The notes: a model not told the origin generated them from the sequence alone. Positions 22,658 through 35,506 are shown, numbered from the stretch's first letter. The stretch is 64,000 nt of DNA from Jacaranda mimosifolia (GCA_018894105.1 CM032121.1:3326007-3390006); one strand, 5' to 3'. Program-made: numbers and translations.

Positions 22658-22904
22658 GCATAGCAAGATTAGGGCTCATGCACTTCGAAAAAATTTTGTT
22701 TTCTTTATGCTCAAGTTCCCTAATACCCCCCTTCTTATCTTATATCGTGAACTCGAGCCACAAGGTTAATGTAATCATCTTAATTTAATGAGACATGGGT
22801 TCGTGTCGATCTTTGTTATAAATATCAAGATTTTTGTGTCACTTTGAATATCCAGACTCATGCATTGCTTTAAATATCAACTCATGCCCATTGGAACTCC
22901 TTCT

Positions 22905-23095
22905 TCATATTATCAGGATCTTGTGCAGATCCTATGTAGGAACTTGAGCCCATTGACTTAGGATCTTCTTATCACTGGGATCTTGTGCAGATCCCGTACA
23001 TAAACTTGATCCTATTGACTTAGATCTTCTTGTCGCTGGGATCTTGCACAGATCTCATACAAGGACACGATCCTACTGACTTGAGATCCTTTTTG
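22905..23095 (-). repeat. About three tandem repeats (about 62-65 bp) downstream of Tat-2 integrase
   Basis: Units built on GGGATCTTGTGCAGATCC followed by a TAC..AACTTGATCCTATTGACTT-like segment recur near 22916, 22978 and 23038. They are in the same place as the Tat-1 repeats (after pol) but have a different sequence. Confidence 0.75.
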
Positions 23096-23182
23096 AAGTA
23101 TCATAATCATATTATGCGAAGAGAAAATTCATAACATTAATTGAAGGGGAACTTGTTTAATTGAAGTGTATTACAAAGGGCA

Positions 23183-24300
23183 CTAGCCACATGCTGGCAT
23201 TACAAGATTCAATACAACTCTAAACATAAATTTTTTCAAATTCTGCATTTTCCATGACATCGGTAACTCCTTACCTTTAGCATCTTCTAGCCTGTATGAC
23301 CCCTGCCTGGTTACCTTTGTCACTTTATATGGCCATTTCCAATTCAGGTCTAGTTTTCCTATATGCTTCGAGACTTCCACCTTTTTCAGGACCCAGTCTC
23401 CCACCCGAAAGCTTCTCGGCTGAACCTTCTTATTATAGTGCCTAGCCATAATGTTTTTGTACTCCTGAATTTTGACATAAGCCCTGACTCATTTTTCTTC
23501 AATGACCTTTAGCTCAAACTCTCTGGCTTCGATGTTGCCTTATAAATCATATTCCAAAATTCTTTGAGTGGGCTCCCTAATCTCAGCTGGGATCATCGCC
23601 TCGACTCCATAAACCAAGCAACATGGGGGCTCTCCTGTTGCCGTTTTGGGAGTAGTCTATAAGGCCCCCTGGAGTTCGTCAACCCAACCTCCTTTGGCTT
23701 CGCCTAATTTAGCTTTGAAACTTTTTAGGAGATCCCAGTTAGTTACTTAGGTCTGGCTGTTGGCTTTCGGGTTCCCTACTGACGTGAACCTCTACCTAAT
23801 CTTAAGCTCCTTGCACTAGTCTATTATTTTCTTTCCATTGAACTGGGTTCCATTATCCAAAATTAAGACCCTGGGGATCCCGAACCAGCATGTAACATTT
23901 TTTCAAAGAAAGTTCATGACCTCCTTTTCGATGACCTTCACCAACGCCTCTACCTCTACCCATTTACTGAAATATTCCACGGCTACTATCACAAACCTCC
24001 TTTAACCCCAAGCTATTGGTCAAAAGGACATGACACGGGGATCAACTCCATCGGGACGGCAGGTCGATGGACTGGGTTAGCATGAAACTAGCATTTATCA
24101 TACTTCTTTACCAAGTTTGTCACATCTTGGCTCATAGTGGGCCAAACAAAAGCAACCCTACTTGAGGGTCTTCAGTACTAAAGACCTCTCACCTGAGTGG
24201 TTCCCACAACTGCCCTCGTGGATTTCTTGCATCACATACTGAGCCGTTTCGGGTCCCATGCATTTTAGCAGCAGCCCTTCAATGGATCCTTATATAGTTC
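23183..24300 (-). pseudogene. Tat-2 integrase (broken)
   Basis: The C-terminal end is open at 23449-23183 (MARHYNKKVQPRSFRVGDWVLKK, then GSYRLEDAKGKELPMSW), typical of the gypsy integrase tail. Upstream to about 24300 the minus strand gives integrase-like pieces with many stops, including a KWVEVEALVKVI-like core near 23950. It is not functional. Confidence 0.75.
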
Positions 24301-24330
24301 CCCGTCAACTATGATGAATTGGTTCGCCCT

Positions 24331-24894
24331 CTAGGCTAGCCTTCTGACTTCCTTTGTATCCTCGGGTAGGGTTCCACTCGTCAGGTACTGAATCAAGTCA
24401 TCTTTCCACATTGTCACTTCCTCTATCTGCATTATCGCTTCTTTTTCAGAAGCATCTTTCTCTAATTTGGAGTGTTCAGCTGCCAGTAAGGTTATGGTCG
24501 CGCTTCCAGTTCCTATGGTCGAGCTACCAAATTTAGCCAGAGCATTCGCTCTTCCATTTTCCTCCCAAAGGACCTGCTGCACCTGGCAAAATTCAAATTT
24601 TGACATAAGCTCTTTTACCTTTCTCAGGTATAGAGCCATTGATTTTTCTCAGGTCTCAAACGTTCCCTCGATCGGAAGTGCCACAAGCTATGAATCAGTG
24701 TAGGCATGCAGCTTCTTGACATTCATGCGCTTAGCTGCCTTCAACCCTATGATCATGGCCTCATACTTGGCCTTGTTGTTAGTAACCTCGAAGGCCAACT
24801 TGACCGCGAACTCAAGCTTAATGAGTTTGGGTCTCTTAAAGAAAATTTTGGCGCCCCTACCCTGTGACATGGCTGACCCATCTACATGTATCAT
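24331..24894 (-). pseudogene. Tat-2 second (archaeal-type) RNase H
   Basis: 24894-24688 gives MIHVDGSAMSQGRG and NNKAKYEAMIIGLKAAKRMNV with TDS at the end. 24639-24331 continues with the VQQVLWEENGRANALAKFGS motif. The two pieces are in different frames. Together with the Tat-1 copy this supports the Tat assignment of both elements. Confidence 0.82.
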
Positions 24895-24946
24895 CCATGT
24901 TTATATGCTGGGATCAGGGTATTGTTCTGCCATCTCCACCACAAAG

Positions 24947-25669
24947 TCAGCTAGGACTTGGGCTTTCACAAAGCTCCTGCTTCGATATTCTATATCGAAC
25001 TCTTACTGCCCACTTGACTAGTATTCCAAAGACATCGGGTTTAGCGAGGATATGTTTCAATGGATGGTTAGTCAAGAAAATTATTTGATGAGATTGAAAG
25101 TAAGGTCTCAACTTCCTCACTATCATCACAAGGGCAAGAGCCAGCTTCTCGACCTGCAAGTATCTGCTCTCTGCCCCCTGCAACACCTTACTTACATAGT
25201 ACACAAGTTTGTGGGCTGAGCTTTCCTCTCAGACCAGCACCAAACTGACCGCATACTCTGACGTTCCTAGGTACAAGTATAGGGGCTCCTCGAGAATAGG
25301 TTTTACCAACATAGGTGGTGAAGCCAAGTACACCTTCAAGTCTTGAAATGCTTTCTCATATATGCTATCCCATTGGAAGTTCCTCATGTTCCTCAAGATC
25401 TTAAAGAATGGAAAGCTTTTATCAGCCAATCTCAAGATAAAACGGTATAAGGATGCAATCCTACCAGTCAACTTCTGCACATCTTTTACTGACTTGGATG
25501 AACCCATTTCGATTATAGCTTTAACCTTTTTTGGGTTTGCCTCTATCCTATGTTCGCTGACCAAATATCCTAAGAACTTCCCACCTTTGACCCCAAAAGT
25601 GCATTTAGACGAGTTAAGCTTCATCTTGTAATTCCTTATAATGGCGAAAGCTTCTTCCAAATACACCAA
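24947..25669 (-). pseudogene. Tat-2 RT C-terminal part and first RNase H
   Basis: 25669-25229 reads LNSSKCTFGVKGGKFLGYLVS and KLTGRIASLYRFI, the RT connection. 25204-24947 reads MYYVSKVLQGAESRYLQVEK and LRPYFQSHQIIFLTNHPLK, the RNase H fused to RT. The two parts are separated by a stop. Confidence 0.85.
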
Positions 25670-26240
25670 GTGGTCAGGCTCTTGACCAGCATGTTGTTCA
25701 CATATACCTCCATGGTGACCCCGATCTGGTCTTTAAACATCTTGTTTACTAACCTCTAGTAGGTGGTTCCCGCGTTCTTTAGCCCGAACGATATGACATT
25801 ATAACAAAAGATTCCTCTCTCGATCATGAATGCCTTTTTATCCCGATATGCCTCTGCCATGAAGATTTAGTTGTACCCTTGGAAAGCATCCATTATGCTA
25901 AAGAGGGCACATCCTACTGTGGAGTCTACTAGCACATCGATACGAGGCAGGAGGTAAAGGTCCTTTAGGCAGGCCTTGTTCAAGTCCGAGTAATCCATGC
26001 ATATTCTTCACTTATTCCTTATTTTTGGCATGACCATTACATTTGACAGCCATTTTGTGAATTGGATCTCAACGACATAACCCGCCTCAAGTAATTTGTT
26101 TACTTCATCCTTAATGATCCGATTCTTCATTATCCCATGATTTCTCTTTTCTGTTGGATGGGTTTGACTTAGGGGTCCACATTTAATCTGTGCACTATCA
26201 CTCCAGGATCTATCCCCTCAAAATTTGAAGGTTTCTAAGC
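25670..26240 (-). pseudogene. Tat-2 reverse transcriptase core, catalytic site YVNN
   Basis: Translating through stops gives DLNKACLKDLYLLPRIDVLVD, MDAFQGYN and FGLKNAGTTY. The catalytic box reads EVYVNNMLVK at about 25686-25712; the two Asp codons (GAC GAC expected) are AAC AAC at 25693-25698, so both metal-binding Asp residues are lost. Several stops are also present, so the enzyme is dead. Confidence 0.82.
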
Positions 26241-26378
26241 CAAGATGTCCATGTTCTGTCTCAAGAATTCGATTGTTAAGAGTTCCAATTCTGGGGTCAT
26301 CTGGGTACCAATTCTCGTCTTCTTGTTCGGGTCCCCTGGTACTAACTCGATCTCCTTGATCCCGCTTGCCGGTTTAAT

Positions 26379-26960
26379 TCAGCATTCCTCTACTTGCTTC
26401 TTCTTATTCTCATCTCGGGGTTTCAAGTTTGTGAGATCTTTAATAGAAGTTACAATAGCTTTTTTACCCTTTGACCTCGACCCCGTGTCTTCGCCTTTTG
26501 ACCCTGAGCCTGAGCTTGAGCCTTCAACCTTGAGCCTCTTTTTCAGAGACACATGGTAACATTCCCTTGCCTCTTTCTTGTCACAGCTCATTTCCCCAAC
26601 TCCTTTACTCATTGGGAACTTCATTTTGTGGAAAGTTGAGATCACCGCCTGGAACTGATTCAGGCCGGGTCTTCCTAAGACCACGTTATATGCAAAGTGG
26701 GCATCCACCACTAAAAATTTAAGCATCAAGGTCTTGCAGTATGGCTCTATTCCCAAGGATATCAGGAGGTCAATAGTTCATTTCGGCATGACCTCAGCTC
26801 CTCCAAATCCCACCAAGGGTATGTAAATTGGTGAAATTCTCGTCAGCGTGAGCTCCATCTTCTTTAAGACCTCCAAAATATTATGTCTACAGAACTTTCA
26901 CTATCTACTAGGACCTTGTGTACAAAGAAATTTGCTATGTCCATGGTGATGACCATAGGG
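26379..26960 (-). pseudogene. Tat-2 protease region and linker
   Basis: 26756-26379 reads FLVVDAHFAYNVVLGRPGLN and then a Ser/Lys-rich linker. Upstream at about 26960-26760 are pieces with stops around a PLVGFGGAEVMPK motif, the protease flap region. It is homologous to 4817-5220 of Tat-1. The catalytic motif lies in the damaged part. Confidence 0.65.
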
Positions 26961-27020
26961 TTATTTTGGGGTCCAACAACCCCCTAACCGTCCCTGCCAT
27001 CAAAAGTAAAAATAGGTTGG

Positions 27021-28797
27021 TTAGCAATATTCATCAGCGCTCACTCTTTTCTGATTTACCTGGTTCCGGATAGATCTGACATACTTCTTCCTCGCCCTAT
27101 GTGAGTTTCCCAATGTGGGGGCCCTTGCTATCATATATACGACTCCTTGCCGAGGTAAGTTGTCCCCCATGAGATTATCTGTTACCTCCTTACCCTTATT
27201 CTCCTTGCTGCGGGATCCGCTTTGAGTTCGAGATTGATTCCTTTTTTTCCCCTGTTCCTTCTTGATCTCACACCCCTTGGTCCTAAATTTCTTGGCAATG
27301 AATTCCTTCAAGTGTCCTTGCCTAATAAGCCTCTCCACTTCATCCTTGAGCTGGATGCAATCCTCAGTATCATGACCCCAATTTTAAGGAAGCAACAATA
27401 TTTATTTAAGTTTCGTCTTACCGGTGTGTTTCTCATCTTTTGGGCCACTATGGTATCTTTGATCCCTCAATAGCCATAAGTACGTGGGACCTCATGGTGT
27501 TGAGTGGGGCATAATGATTGTACTTTTGTGGTGGGAAGCGTTGGCAATTTTTTTTCAGATCAGGCCTTGCGGGGTCCCTGGTCTTTTTCAGACCTTTCGA
27601 GAGCATTTTGGACCATACATGGTCCTTTATGATGTTGATCTCCTCCTCATGAATATACCGTTGTGCTACTTCCATCAATTGCTCCATGTCTTCTGGGGGT
27701 TCTCTTGTAAGAGCCAAAGCCAGTGGTCCTTTCTTGAGGCCATGGATGAGGATGCTTGTGATCATGTCAATGTGCAAGTCTTGCACTTCTAGCATCTCGT
27801 TGTTGAACCTGTTCATGAAACCTCTCAAGTTCTCATCCTCCCTCTGTCGTATGGTAAACAAGTATGTGGCAGACCTCTTAGACTTCTTCTTACTGGCAAA
27901 TTGGTATAGAAACCTCTTTATAAGCTGGTCATAAAACTATATCGTTCCCAGGACCTGCCCCATGAACCACTCTTGCGCTCTTACACTCAGCGTTGTTACA
28001 AAGATTCTAGAGTTCATGGCGTCTGACTGCCCGTATAGATTCATAAAGTTCTCAAAGGCGGTTACGTGTTCTTGGGGATCCTTACTTCCGTCATACTTAG
28101 GCAAGTCAGGTAGTTTAAAGTGTGGGGCCACAGACTCAGCCAATATCTCTGTAGAGAATGGCAAGTTCTTTTTTTATAATGCCGAGGTCCCCTTTTTCTT
28201 AAGATTATCGATTTTCCTGCTCAATTGCTTGACCTGGTCACTTATCTTGTTAACTTCCTCCCTAGAAAGCACAGGTTGGGGCCTCTTAAGTGCTGGGTCA
28301 TCCCTATTTAATGTCAACGGCTCCAATCTTGACCCTTTCTCTATTCGGTAGACATTTGGTGGGTGATTTATCCTTCTTGCCAACTTGCTTCCCACCTCTT
28401 CAGAGTCTGCGATCTCCTCACCCCTTGATATTCTCAAGCTTTGCACCTCTTCTGCTAGTGATGGACTCGACCTTCTTTCTTGGAATAGCGGCTGATTCAC
28501 CAACACTGGGGCCACCTGGAGAGGTGATGCTATCTCTTCCCTGGTCCTGCATTCACGTTCATCCCATAATTGTTGGTTCATCTCAAAGACTAATTATTCA
28601 AGATCATTCCTGCTTATTTGCACAATTTGAGTTCCGTTGGGATCTTGTGGCAAAGCCCTATGCCCTGCTCCCATTTGGGCACTCTGCAGCATTACCATGG
28701 GTGGTGAGGGAGAAGTGGGCAATATCAGTGGCGATGGAGTTATAGAAGATATAGGGATTGGAGTATCTATGGTTCGTCCTGAAGTTTTATCCATCAC
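27021..28797 (-). pseudogene. gag: Tat-2 gag (broken)
   Basis: The likely start is at 28797, shortly after the primer site (MMDKTSGRTI). Pieces follow in several frames: 28581-28174 (charged, EEVNKISDQVKQLSRKIDNL), 28164-27937 (LPKYDGSKDPQEHVTAFENF), 27861-27448 (ENLRGFMNRFNNEMLEV, the capsid domain) and 27338-27021 (RLIRQGHLKEFI, basic). The PKYDGSKDP and RFNNE motifs match Tat-1 gag. Stops and shifts between the pieces make it a pseudogene. Confidence 0.82.
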
Positions 28798-28832
28798 TTA
28801 CGACTACCTCTCACAATCAACGAATCAAATCA

Positions 28833-28853
28833 GAATTCCCACAGACGGCGCCA
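28833..28853 (-). other. Primer-binding site of Tat-2
   Basis: On the minus strand TGGCGCCGTCTGTGGG starts two bases after the 5' LTR end, nearly the same as in Tat-1. Confidence 0.8.
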
Positions 28854-28855
28854 AC

Positions 28856-29320
28856 TGATGCGGCTCGAGTTCCAGGATCCCGACCTCAACTCGGACTACC
28901 AATTGCAACCCTGACGATGGTCACGGCCTCGACCCGAAATCGCATGAGTGAATTTTGGATCTCTAACCTAACCACGAGAAAACACGTTAGGCTAGCTAAG
29001 ATCACCCTCAGCTAAGACCCTCCGATGCCTAAGTTAGTGAGGTGATCAATTGAGTTTGAGATAAAGAGAAGACAATAAGTGATAATGAGCGATCATAACT
29101 TGACTTGGAACTATGCTGAGCTTGCCTCTTATAGGCGAAATTTGGTCATTTCTGCATGGATTGTGCTGGCCTTGCATTATGCGTCCGATCATTAGTTGAT
29201 CAATGATCCATTACGTAGGTTATGGCTCGGTCCGGGTTGGGTTCATTCAAGTCGTGACTCGACCCAAATAGAATGACGTGGATTTTGTACTGTCTAGGCA
29301 TTTTGATTATAGCATGGGGG
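28856..29320 (-). repeat. 5' LTR of Tat-2, larger part
   Basis: Begins TGATGCGGCTCGAG and is homologous to 19397 onward. It is cut at TAC (29321-29323), the target duplication of the CACTA. The remaining 39 bases are at 37721-37759, ending TTACTATCA before TSD CTAAT. Confidence 0.92.
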
Positions 29321-29323
29321 TAC

Positions 29324-29690
29324 CACTACTCTAAAAATGTTGTTTTGTGACGGATTTTGTGACGGAATAAATCCGTCACAAAATACTCCGTCGCAGTAAC
29401 TTGGATGGATTTTTTTGCAACGAAATTATCCGTCCCAAATCTGTGATGGAAATTTTCATCGGACTTTTGCAACGGAATTTGTGACGAAATTTTCCGTTGT
29501 AAATTTGCGACGTAAAAATTCATTGCAAATTGAGCATTTTTGGGACGAAAAAATCCATCGCAAATTGGTAAATTTGCGACGAATTTTTGTCCGTTGCAAG
29601 TGTTGAATTTCTTGGTAATTTTTTGCGATGGATTTTTCCGTCGCAAAATGCAGTTTTTGAAGGATTTTTCTATTGCAAATTCTTTTTTTT
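29324..29690. repeat. CACTA left terminus and subterminal repeats
   Basis: Many direct and inverted copies of a GTGACGGA / TTCCGTCGCAAA motif of about 12-15 bp. In CACTA elements such repeats bind the TNPA protein to pair the ends. The same motif fills 37428-37717. Confidence 0.88.
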
Positions 29691-29979
29691 TTTTTTTGCT
29701 GCATTTTTTTCAATATTAAAAACATGTAATCAATAATAGTATATTCACAAATCCAACACCACCATACTTAACGATATTTATGGCCATCAAATAATAAAAC
29801 AACAAATCTTTCATAAAATCCAAATATAACATTAAAGAAACAAAATATTTATAAATTCAACAATATAAAAATATTAAATGTAATTATCAAAGTATAATCA
29901 AGTTAATACAGTATATGCCTAAAAATATTCATACACAAGTCAATCAATCATCATCCTCATCATATATGCTTCTTTGTTG

Positions 29980-31212
29980 CTATTCATTAAGAGATCTAGA
30001 TAAGAATGGTGCATGAGATACCTCTGGCCGATGTAAATATGAGTCTGGTGCCATGGAGAAGAGATTTGTAGGCGGACAAAACATTGATGTATGAGGATGA
30101 ACGGATGGTGATGGGGTATGAATATTCTGTTGTTGTTGTTGCTGCTGCTGCATCTGTTGCATCATCACCTCCATATCTATGAATTTTTGTCTCCACATCA
30201 TATTTTTGTCTCTATACACTGTCAATTGTTCTTTCACCACCGTCATTTCATCTTCCAATCTCTTCACTACTTCACTTTCATAGGGCGGATTATTTGGAAG
30301 TCCACTAGATGAATGACCCCAGACAAAGGATGCCTCACTTCCAAGTCTATAAATCCGCCCCTTCTTCGATCCGCCTACTGTATCTTTCCATTCCTACATA
30401 AATAATATTATCATAAATTAATACAAGTAAAATAATTCAATTTGAAAATAAGATCAAATATAAATTAATAACTTAGAACTGTCACCTGAAGTTGAGATGA
30501 CATAGGCACTGAAAAACTGTTAACACCATCATTTGAATTTTGACTAGAGAACTCTTCTAGTCGACTGTTGAACGCATTCTATACATAAAGTACATAGAAT
30601 TATCAACATATATAAAAAATTTAAACTTTCTACATTAAAAATTAACATATATATAACATTTAAACTTTCTAACATAAAATTTATAACATTTAAACTTTCT
30701 TTGTAAAAAATATAATAACATACTACTTACATAAGTATTCTGTGCACGGTCATTAACCTATATGCGTTCACCTTTTCTGTTCAATGCAAAATGTGTATGC
30801 ATAAACGATTCTGCAAGTCCAGGTGAGTGTCCAAGTTTTTTCTCCTACATCCAAGCACATTTATCAGAAATCAATTATAATTAAAATTAAATATTGATAC
30901 TTCTATAAAAATTACCAATTTATCTTTGTGTGATAGGTGTGAGATACAACCGCCCAGATAAAGAGGAAATCCAACACCACCACAGTTTGATGCCCAATTC
31001 GCTTTATTTTGAGCACTTATTTTTTTGAATCCATCATTGCCCCATTCTTGAAGCAATCCATCCCAAACTCCATCTCCTATCCAGATAGGCTTTTTGTTGG
31101 ATTGATGTGCTCGGTGTAACTTATTTTTCAATGTCTCCAAGCCACGATGCTCAAATATTTTGTGGATCAGTGCACTCTGCTGTTCATACCAGGTAAATTT
31201 TTTATAAGGCAC
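29980..31212 (-). pseudogene. CACTA second gene, TNPA-like (Transposase_24 / Ptta type)
   Basis: Candidate exons on the minus strand: 31212-30871 (WYEQQSALIHKIFEHRG, then NKANWASNCGGVGF), about 30860-30730 (GHSPGLAESFMHTHF, with an in-frame TAG), a short piece near 30580-30480, and about 30390-29980 (GRIYRLGSEASFVWG, then a coiled coil KRLEDEMTVVKEQL and a poly-Gln run). The ESF..THF and GRIYRLG motifs and the coiled-coil end fit the plant Transposase_24 family. The exon limits are approximate. Confidence 0.65.
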
Positions 31213-31908
31213 ATAAAATAATTTAAAACATTTAGAAAAATCTTTCCATTTTCAAATCTAATTAAGAAAAAAATATATGATATTTAAAATGATTCTTACC
31301 TCAAACTCCCCAAACCACATTGTTCTAACTCCATCTAGAATTTTTTTCCATGATCTCCAAGCTTGTTGTAAGTGCCTTTTAATAATATTACTTATCTCTT
31401 GGGCACATAAAAACTCCTTGGAGAACTTGCTTCACAAAGATATTTTTACAATATGTGTTATAAAGATAAAATATAATTTAGTAGTACATATAACATTATA
31501 AGTTACTATAATTAAAATGATTAAAAAGTATTACTCTCTCCCTCGAGGCTGAATAAATGTCCTCTTAGTAACTTATGTACTCCCAATATTTGTGGATGCA
31601 AGTGTAGATGGGATAGATGAGGGATTAGGTGATGCATCTAGTGAAGAGCTATCCGACACAACATCTGGATAAGTATATGGAGGTATATATGGCTCCGATC
31701 CAGTGTTAGATGGAACAGCCTTATTTTTTCCTTTTCTATTGCTTGACATCTATAACAAATACTAATTATGTATATTATAATATATAAATGATATTAAATA
31801 AATCGTCATCATAAATGTAGAAATAATCATAAAGATTGCAATCAATAAAAGTACATCAACAATGAGTTTTTACATAAATTCACATTACATAACAATAAAT
31901 TAAAATAA

Positions 31909-32540
31909 CTAATCATCATCACCATCATCATCATCATCATATGCACTATCGTCATCATCCTCATCCTCTAACTCTTCGTCATCACCTATCACTTGATTGT
32001 TTTCTGAATTTATTTCTTCACAAGGTCCCTCAATATCAAGTAAGTCACCAGTTGGATCGGTATCAACAACTGCATTGACTGTGATAGGTGGTTCTTGTAA
32101 AGCTACCTCCATAGTATGACTTTTATCCACCCTACTTCTTGGTCTTATTTTAATCACAAACCGCCAATGGACTTTATCTCTTTTAGCACTTGAGATGCAT
32201 GTTGAGCAATGATAAAAAGATCAAACTTTCCATATTTTTTATTCTCTTTGATTTCAATGATACCATACTCTTTGTTTATTTTGATTACACAGTTAGACAG
32301 TGAATCAAATCAATGACAGTTAAAGAGGAAAACCTTCTTTTCAGGTACACCTAGATACTCTAGTAGGATTATTTTCTTCAGTTTTCCATAAAATTCTAAT
32401 GATCCTTCACCTTTGAGACACACTCCAGAATTGCACGTCTTTTTATACTTTGCCAACAAATTTGTATGAAATACATATCCGTTAAAAAACGACGCCATGT
32501 CTTGACTTGTCTCATAGGACCCCATGCTATATCCTTCAAA
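31909..32540 (-). pseudogene. CACTA transposase 3' part, DUF4216-like, with acidic tail
   Basis: 32525-32310 reads MGSYETSQDMASFFNGYVFH and LEYLGVPEKKVFLFNC, typical of DUF4216, which follows tnp2 and DUF4218 in plant CACTA transposases. 32157-31909 reads RSRVDKSHTMEVALQEPPI and ends in an Asp/Glu run. The pieces are separated by stops. Confidence 0.65.
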
Positions 32541-33209
32541 TATTTATTTTGTACCATATTTTCTGGAGTGTGTACCTATAAATAATAGCAAGGAATTAAA
32601 TAATTAATATAGTTTTTATTGGTTAACAAAAGAATTATTTATTTTAAATTTTTTTATACTTACATATTTTTGGAACCAATTTACAAAATAATCCTCAAAA
32701 AATTGCTCCACTTGAAGGTCGTTGAGGAAGGGAAAATGAAGTTGAAGGGCCACTTTATACATCCTAAAATATATTGAGTTTGAACATTAGTTTTCTTCTT
32801 TTCAATTGAAACATATTAAATTAAAATAAATTTATATTGAATTGGAAAGCTTACTCGAGAAAAGGCACGACTTCATCATAGTTTAAAAGAACTTGCATTG
32901 AGGCAGCTTTCAACTCAGTATCATTCAAACATCTAGTAGTGCACTTGCTAGTAGGCTGTCCAGTTTGATTAAAATTTGACATAGTACGTGGTTGTTGATC
33001 ATTATCGTATGAGACTCAAAGTAATACGATGAAAAATATGCCGATTCTTGGGCCAGATATGCTTCATATATAGATCCGTCAACTCTAGCTCTATTTTTTA
33101 CCATGCCTTTTAAATCATGTAAGAATCTGAAAAATTAAAACATAGATTTATAAATATTTAATATGTATGGAATATTTTTTGTTTTTACACATTAGATTGA
33201 TTATTTACT

Positions 33210-33560
33210 TCTCAAAAGGATACATTATCTATACTGTACAGGCCCACAAACAAGTGCCTCATACGATAGGTGTACCGTCAAGTGCTCCATTGAATCAAAA
33301 AAACCCGGTGGGAATATGCATTCCAACTTACACAAGATAACTGGGATGTTTTTGTCCAATTGCAGTAAACTATCTTCACATAATTTTGTTGCGCACAATT
33401 CCTAAAAAAATTGGCTTAATTCAGTTAAGGGCCTCTACACATTTTGTGGTAGCAAACTAAAGGCACTTGGTAGCAACCGTTGCATAAACACATGGCAATC
33501 ATGACTCTTCAACCAACGTAATTTCAATTATGTTTTATCAACACATCTTGCCAAATTTGA
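33210..33560 (-). pseudogene. CACTA transposase DUF4218 region
   Basis: On the minus strand, translating through breaks: LKWLKSHDCHVFMQRLLPSA, then LDKNIPVILCKLECIFPPGF and MEHLTVHLSYEALVCGPVQY. This is the DUF4218 pattern found downstream of tnp2. At least one stop is seen. Confidence 0.75.
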
Positions 33561-33614
33561 AGCATACCCATCCAGCATTTTAAGATCCTCTAGCCAATTA
33601 CACAACTCCCGCCT

Positions 33615-35506
33615 CTAATCAACAGTCAAGGAGAAGCAGGCTTTTAGTTTGACATATTTCCCATTCGGTAAAACTCTCAAATGTAACCCCGGTCTCCTAC
33701 AATATTCCTCCAAGTCAAGTTTTGCCTTCTCATTGTCCTTCGTCTTACCTTCGACATCCATCAAGGTGTTAATCACTCTTTCAAAGATATTCTTCTCGAT
33801 ATGTATAACATCCAAATTATGGTGAACCAAGTTATCTTTCCAATAAGGCAACTCCCAAAATATACTTTGTTTCATCCAATTATGTGATACACCATATCTA
33901 GGTAATTTAACAGAAGTTACTGACAAGTCAGTAATTTTGGGAACATTACAAATTCGCTCCCATATTTGTTGACTGGTTAATCTTAGAGGTGTCTCCGATT
34001 GTTCAATCCTTCCCTTATCAAATGCATTTCTATTCCTCCTAAACATATGATCTATAGGCAAGAACTGACGATGACAATCAAACCAAGACACTTTTCCACT
34101 ATTCTTCAATCTAAATACCTTAGTTCACTCCATACAAATTGGACATGCTAATTTTCCTACAGTCATCCAACCTGATAGCATGCCATAAGCAGGAAAATCA
34201 TTGATCGTCCACATCAGAGTTGCCCTCAATTGAAAGTTCTGTGTTTTAGAAATGTCATAAGTTTCTACGCCATCTTCCCATAACAACTTCAACTCCTCAA
34301 TTAAAGGTTGTAAATAGACATCAATTCTGCTCTTAGGATTATGTGGACCAGGTATTATACAAGTCAAGAACATGTAAGGAGTTGTCATGCACAATTCGGG
34401 AGGCAAATTATATGGAGTTACAATAACCGGCCAACATGAATATGGTGTAGCAGATTGACTAAAGGGATTAAATCCATCTGGACATAATCCAAGCCTAACA
34501 TTTCTTAGCTCAGATGCAAAATTTGGATGAGTTTCATTGAAATGCTTCCAGGCAAACCCATCAGAAGGATGACATAAAATACCAAAACTTCTTTTGTTTT
34601 CAAAGTGCCACCTCATATGCTCGGTTGATTTCAAAGATGCATATAATCTTTTGAGCCGAGGAATTAGGGTTAAGTAATGCATCCTTTTGTAAGGAATCCA
34701 CTTTCCCGTTTGATGGCCTCTTGCAATTGGTTTAAAACGGGGATGATTCCAAAACTTACATTCATTCAAACTGGCATCAATTGTGTAAAACAACATACAA
34801 CCATTGATACAACAATCGATCTTCATAGAACTTAACCCCAATTTTGAAACTAATTTCTTTGCTTGGTAAAAGTTATTCGGGACATAGTTTTCTAAAGGAT
34901 TTGAGGATTTAATAAGTTTTGTCATTCGATCAAAACATCCTTGAGACATATTGTAGTCAGATTTTAAGCACATCATTTGTAGAGTCATAGACAACTCACA
35001 ATGAGTTTCACAACCTGACCACAACAGTCGTTGGGTAGTAGCCGACATGTCATAAAAGGCTTGAGCATCTATGTTTGGGGGTTCCTCTCTGTTTGGATTA
35101 ATGCATTCCTCATGATTAACTTCAGTATAAAAACTAGTTCCCATAGCATCATAAACCATGCTTTCATACCTATTATTCGCGGCACACCACAAAAATGAGA
35201 ATTACTAGGAGCTCCTCTATATACATTGAAATCCAGAGGTTCGGTCTCCCCATGTGCAATCCAATACTAATAATTAGGCTAAAACCCATATTTTAATAAA
35301 TGTACATGTGCTTCATCAGGTATCAAAACTTTTAGATTCTTACATCTTGAACAAGGACACCTTATTCCTCCATCTTTCAAACATTGAGGTTGGACGGATG
35401 CATAATCAATAAAAAATTTCAACCCAACAACAAACTCTCTTGTATAATCTTTTCGATTTGGCAAGAGCCTATTATACATCCAACTACGTTTAGCATGAAT
35501 ATCCAT
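33615..35506 (-). pseudogene. CACTA transposase TNPD (tnp2 family)
   Basis: The transposase of CACTA elements cuts at the ends. From the start: 35506-35279 is the Transpos_assoc-like N-terminus (MDIHAKRSWMYNRLL, with CPCSRCKN). 35192-34125 is the tnp2 domain, open for 355 codons (FYQAKKLVSKLGL, GWMTVGKLACPICME). 34109-33615 continues it (VSWFDCHRQFLPIDHMFRRN, DVIHIEKNIFE). The short gap at about 34110-34124 and a frame change near 35200 are breaks; a WIAHGETEPLD stretch between the first two parts lies in yet another frame. The coding parts are well preserved, implying recent loss of activity. Confidence 0.88.

Noticed and set aside
27484..28745. Plus-strand ORFs in the Tat-2 gag region
   Set aside because: The minus strand carries gag motifs here. 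The plus frames are shadows.
29324..29690. Plus- and minus-strand ORFs in the CACTA terminal regions
   Set aside because: They are translations of the subterminal GACGGA/TCCGTC repeats.
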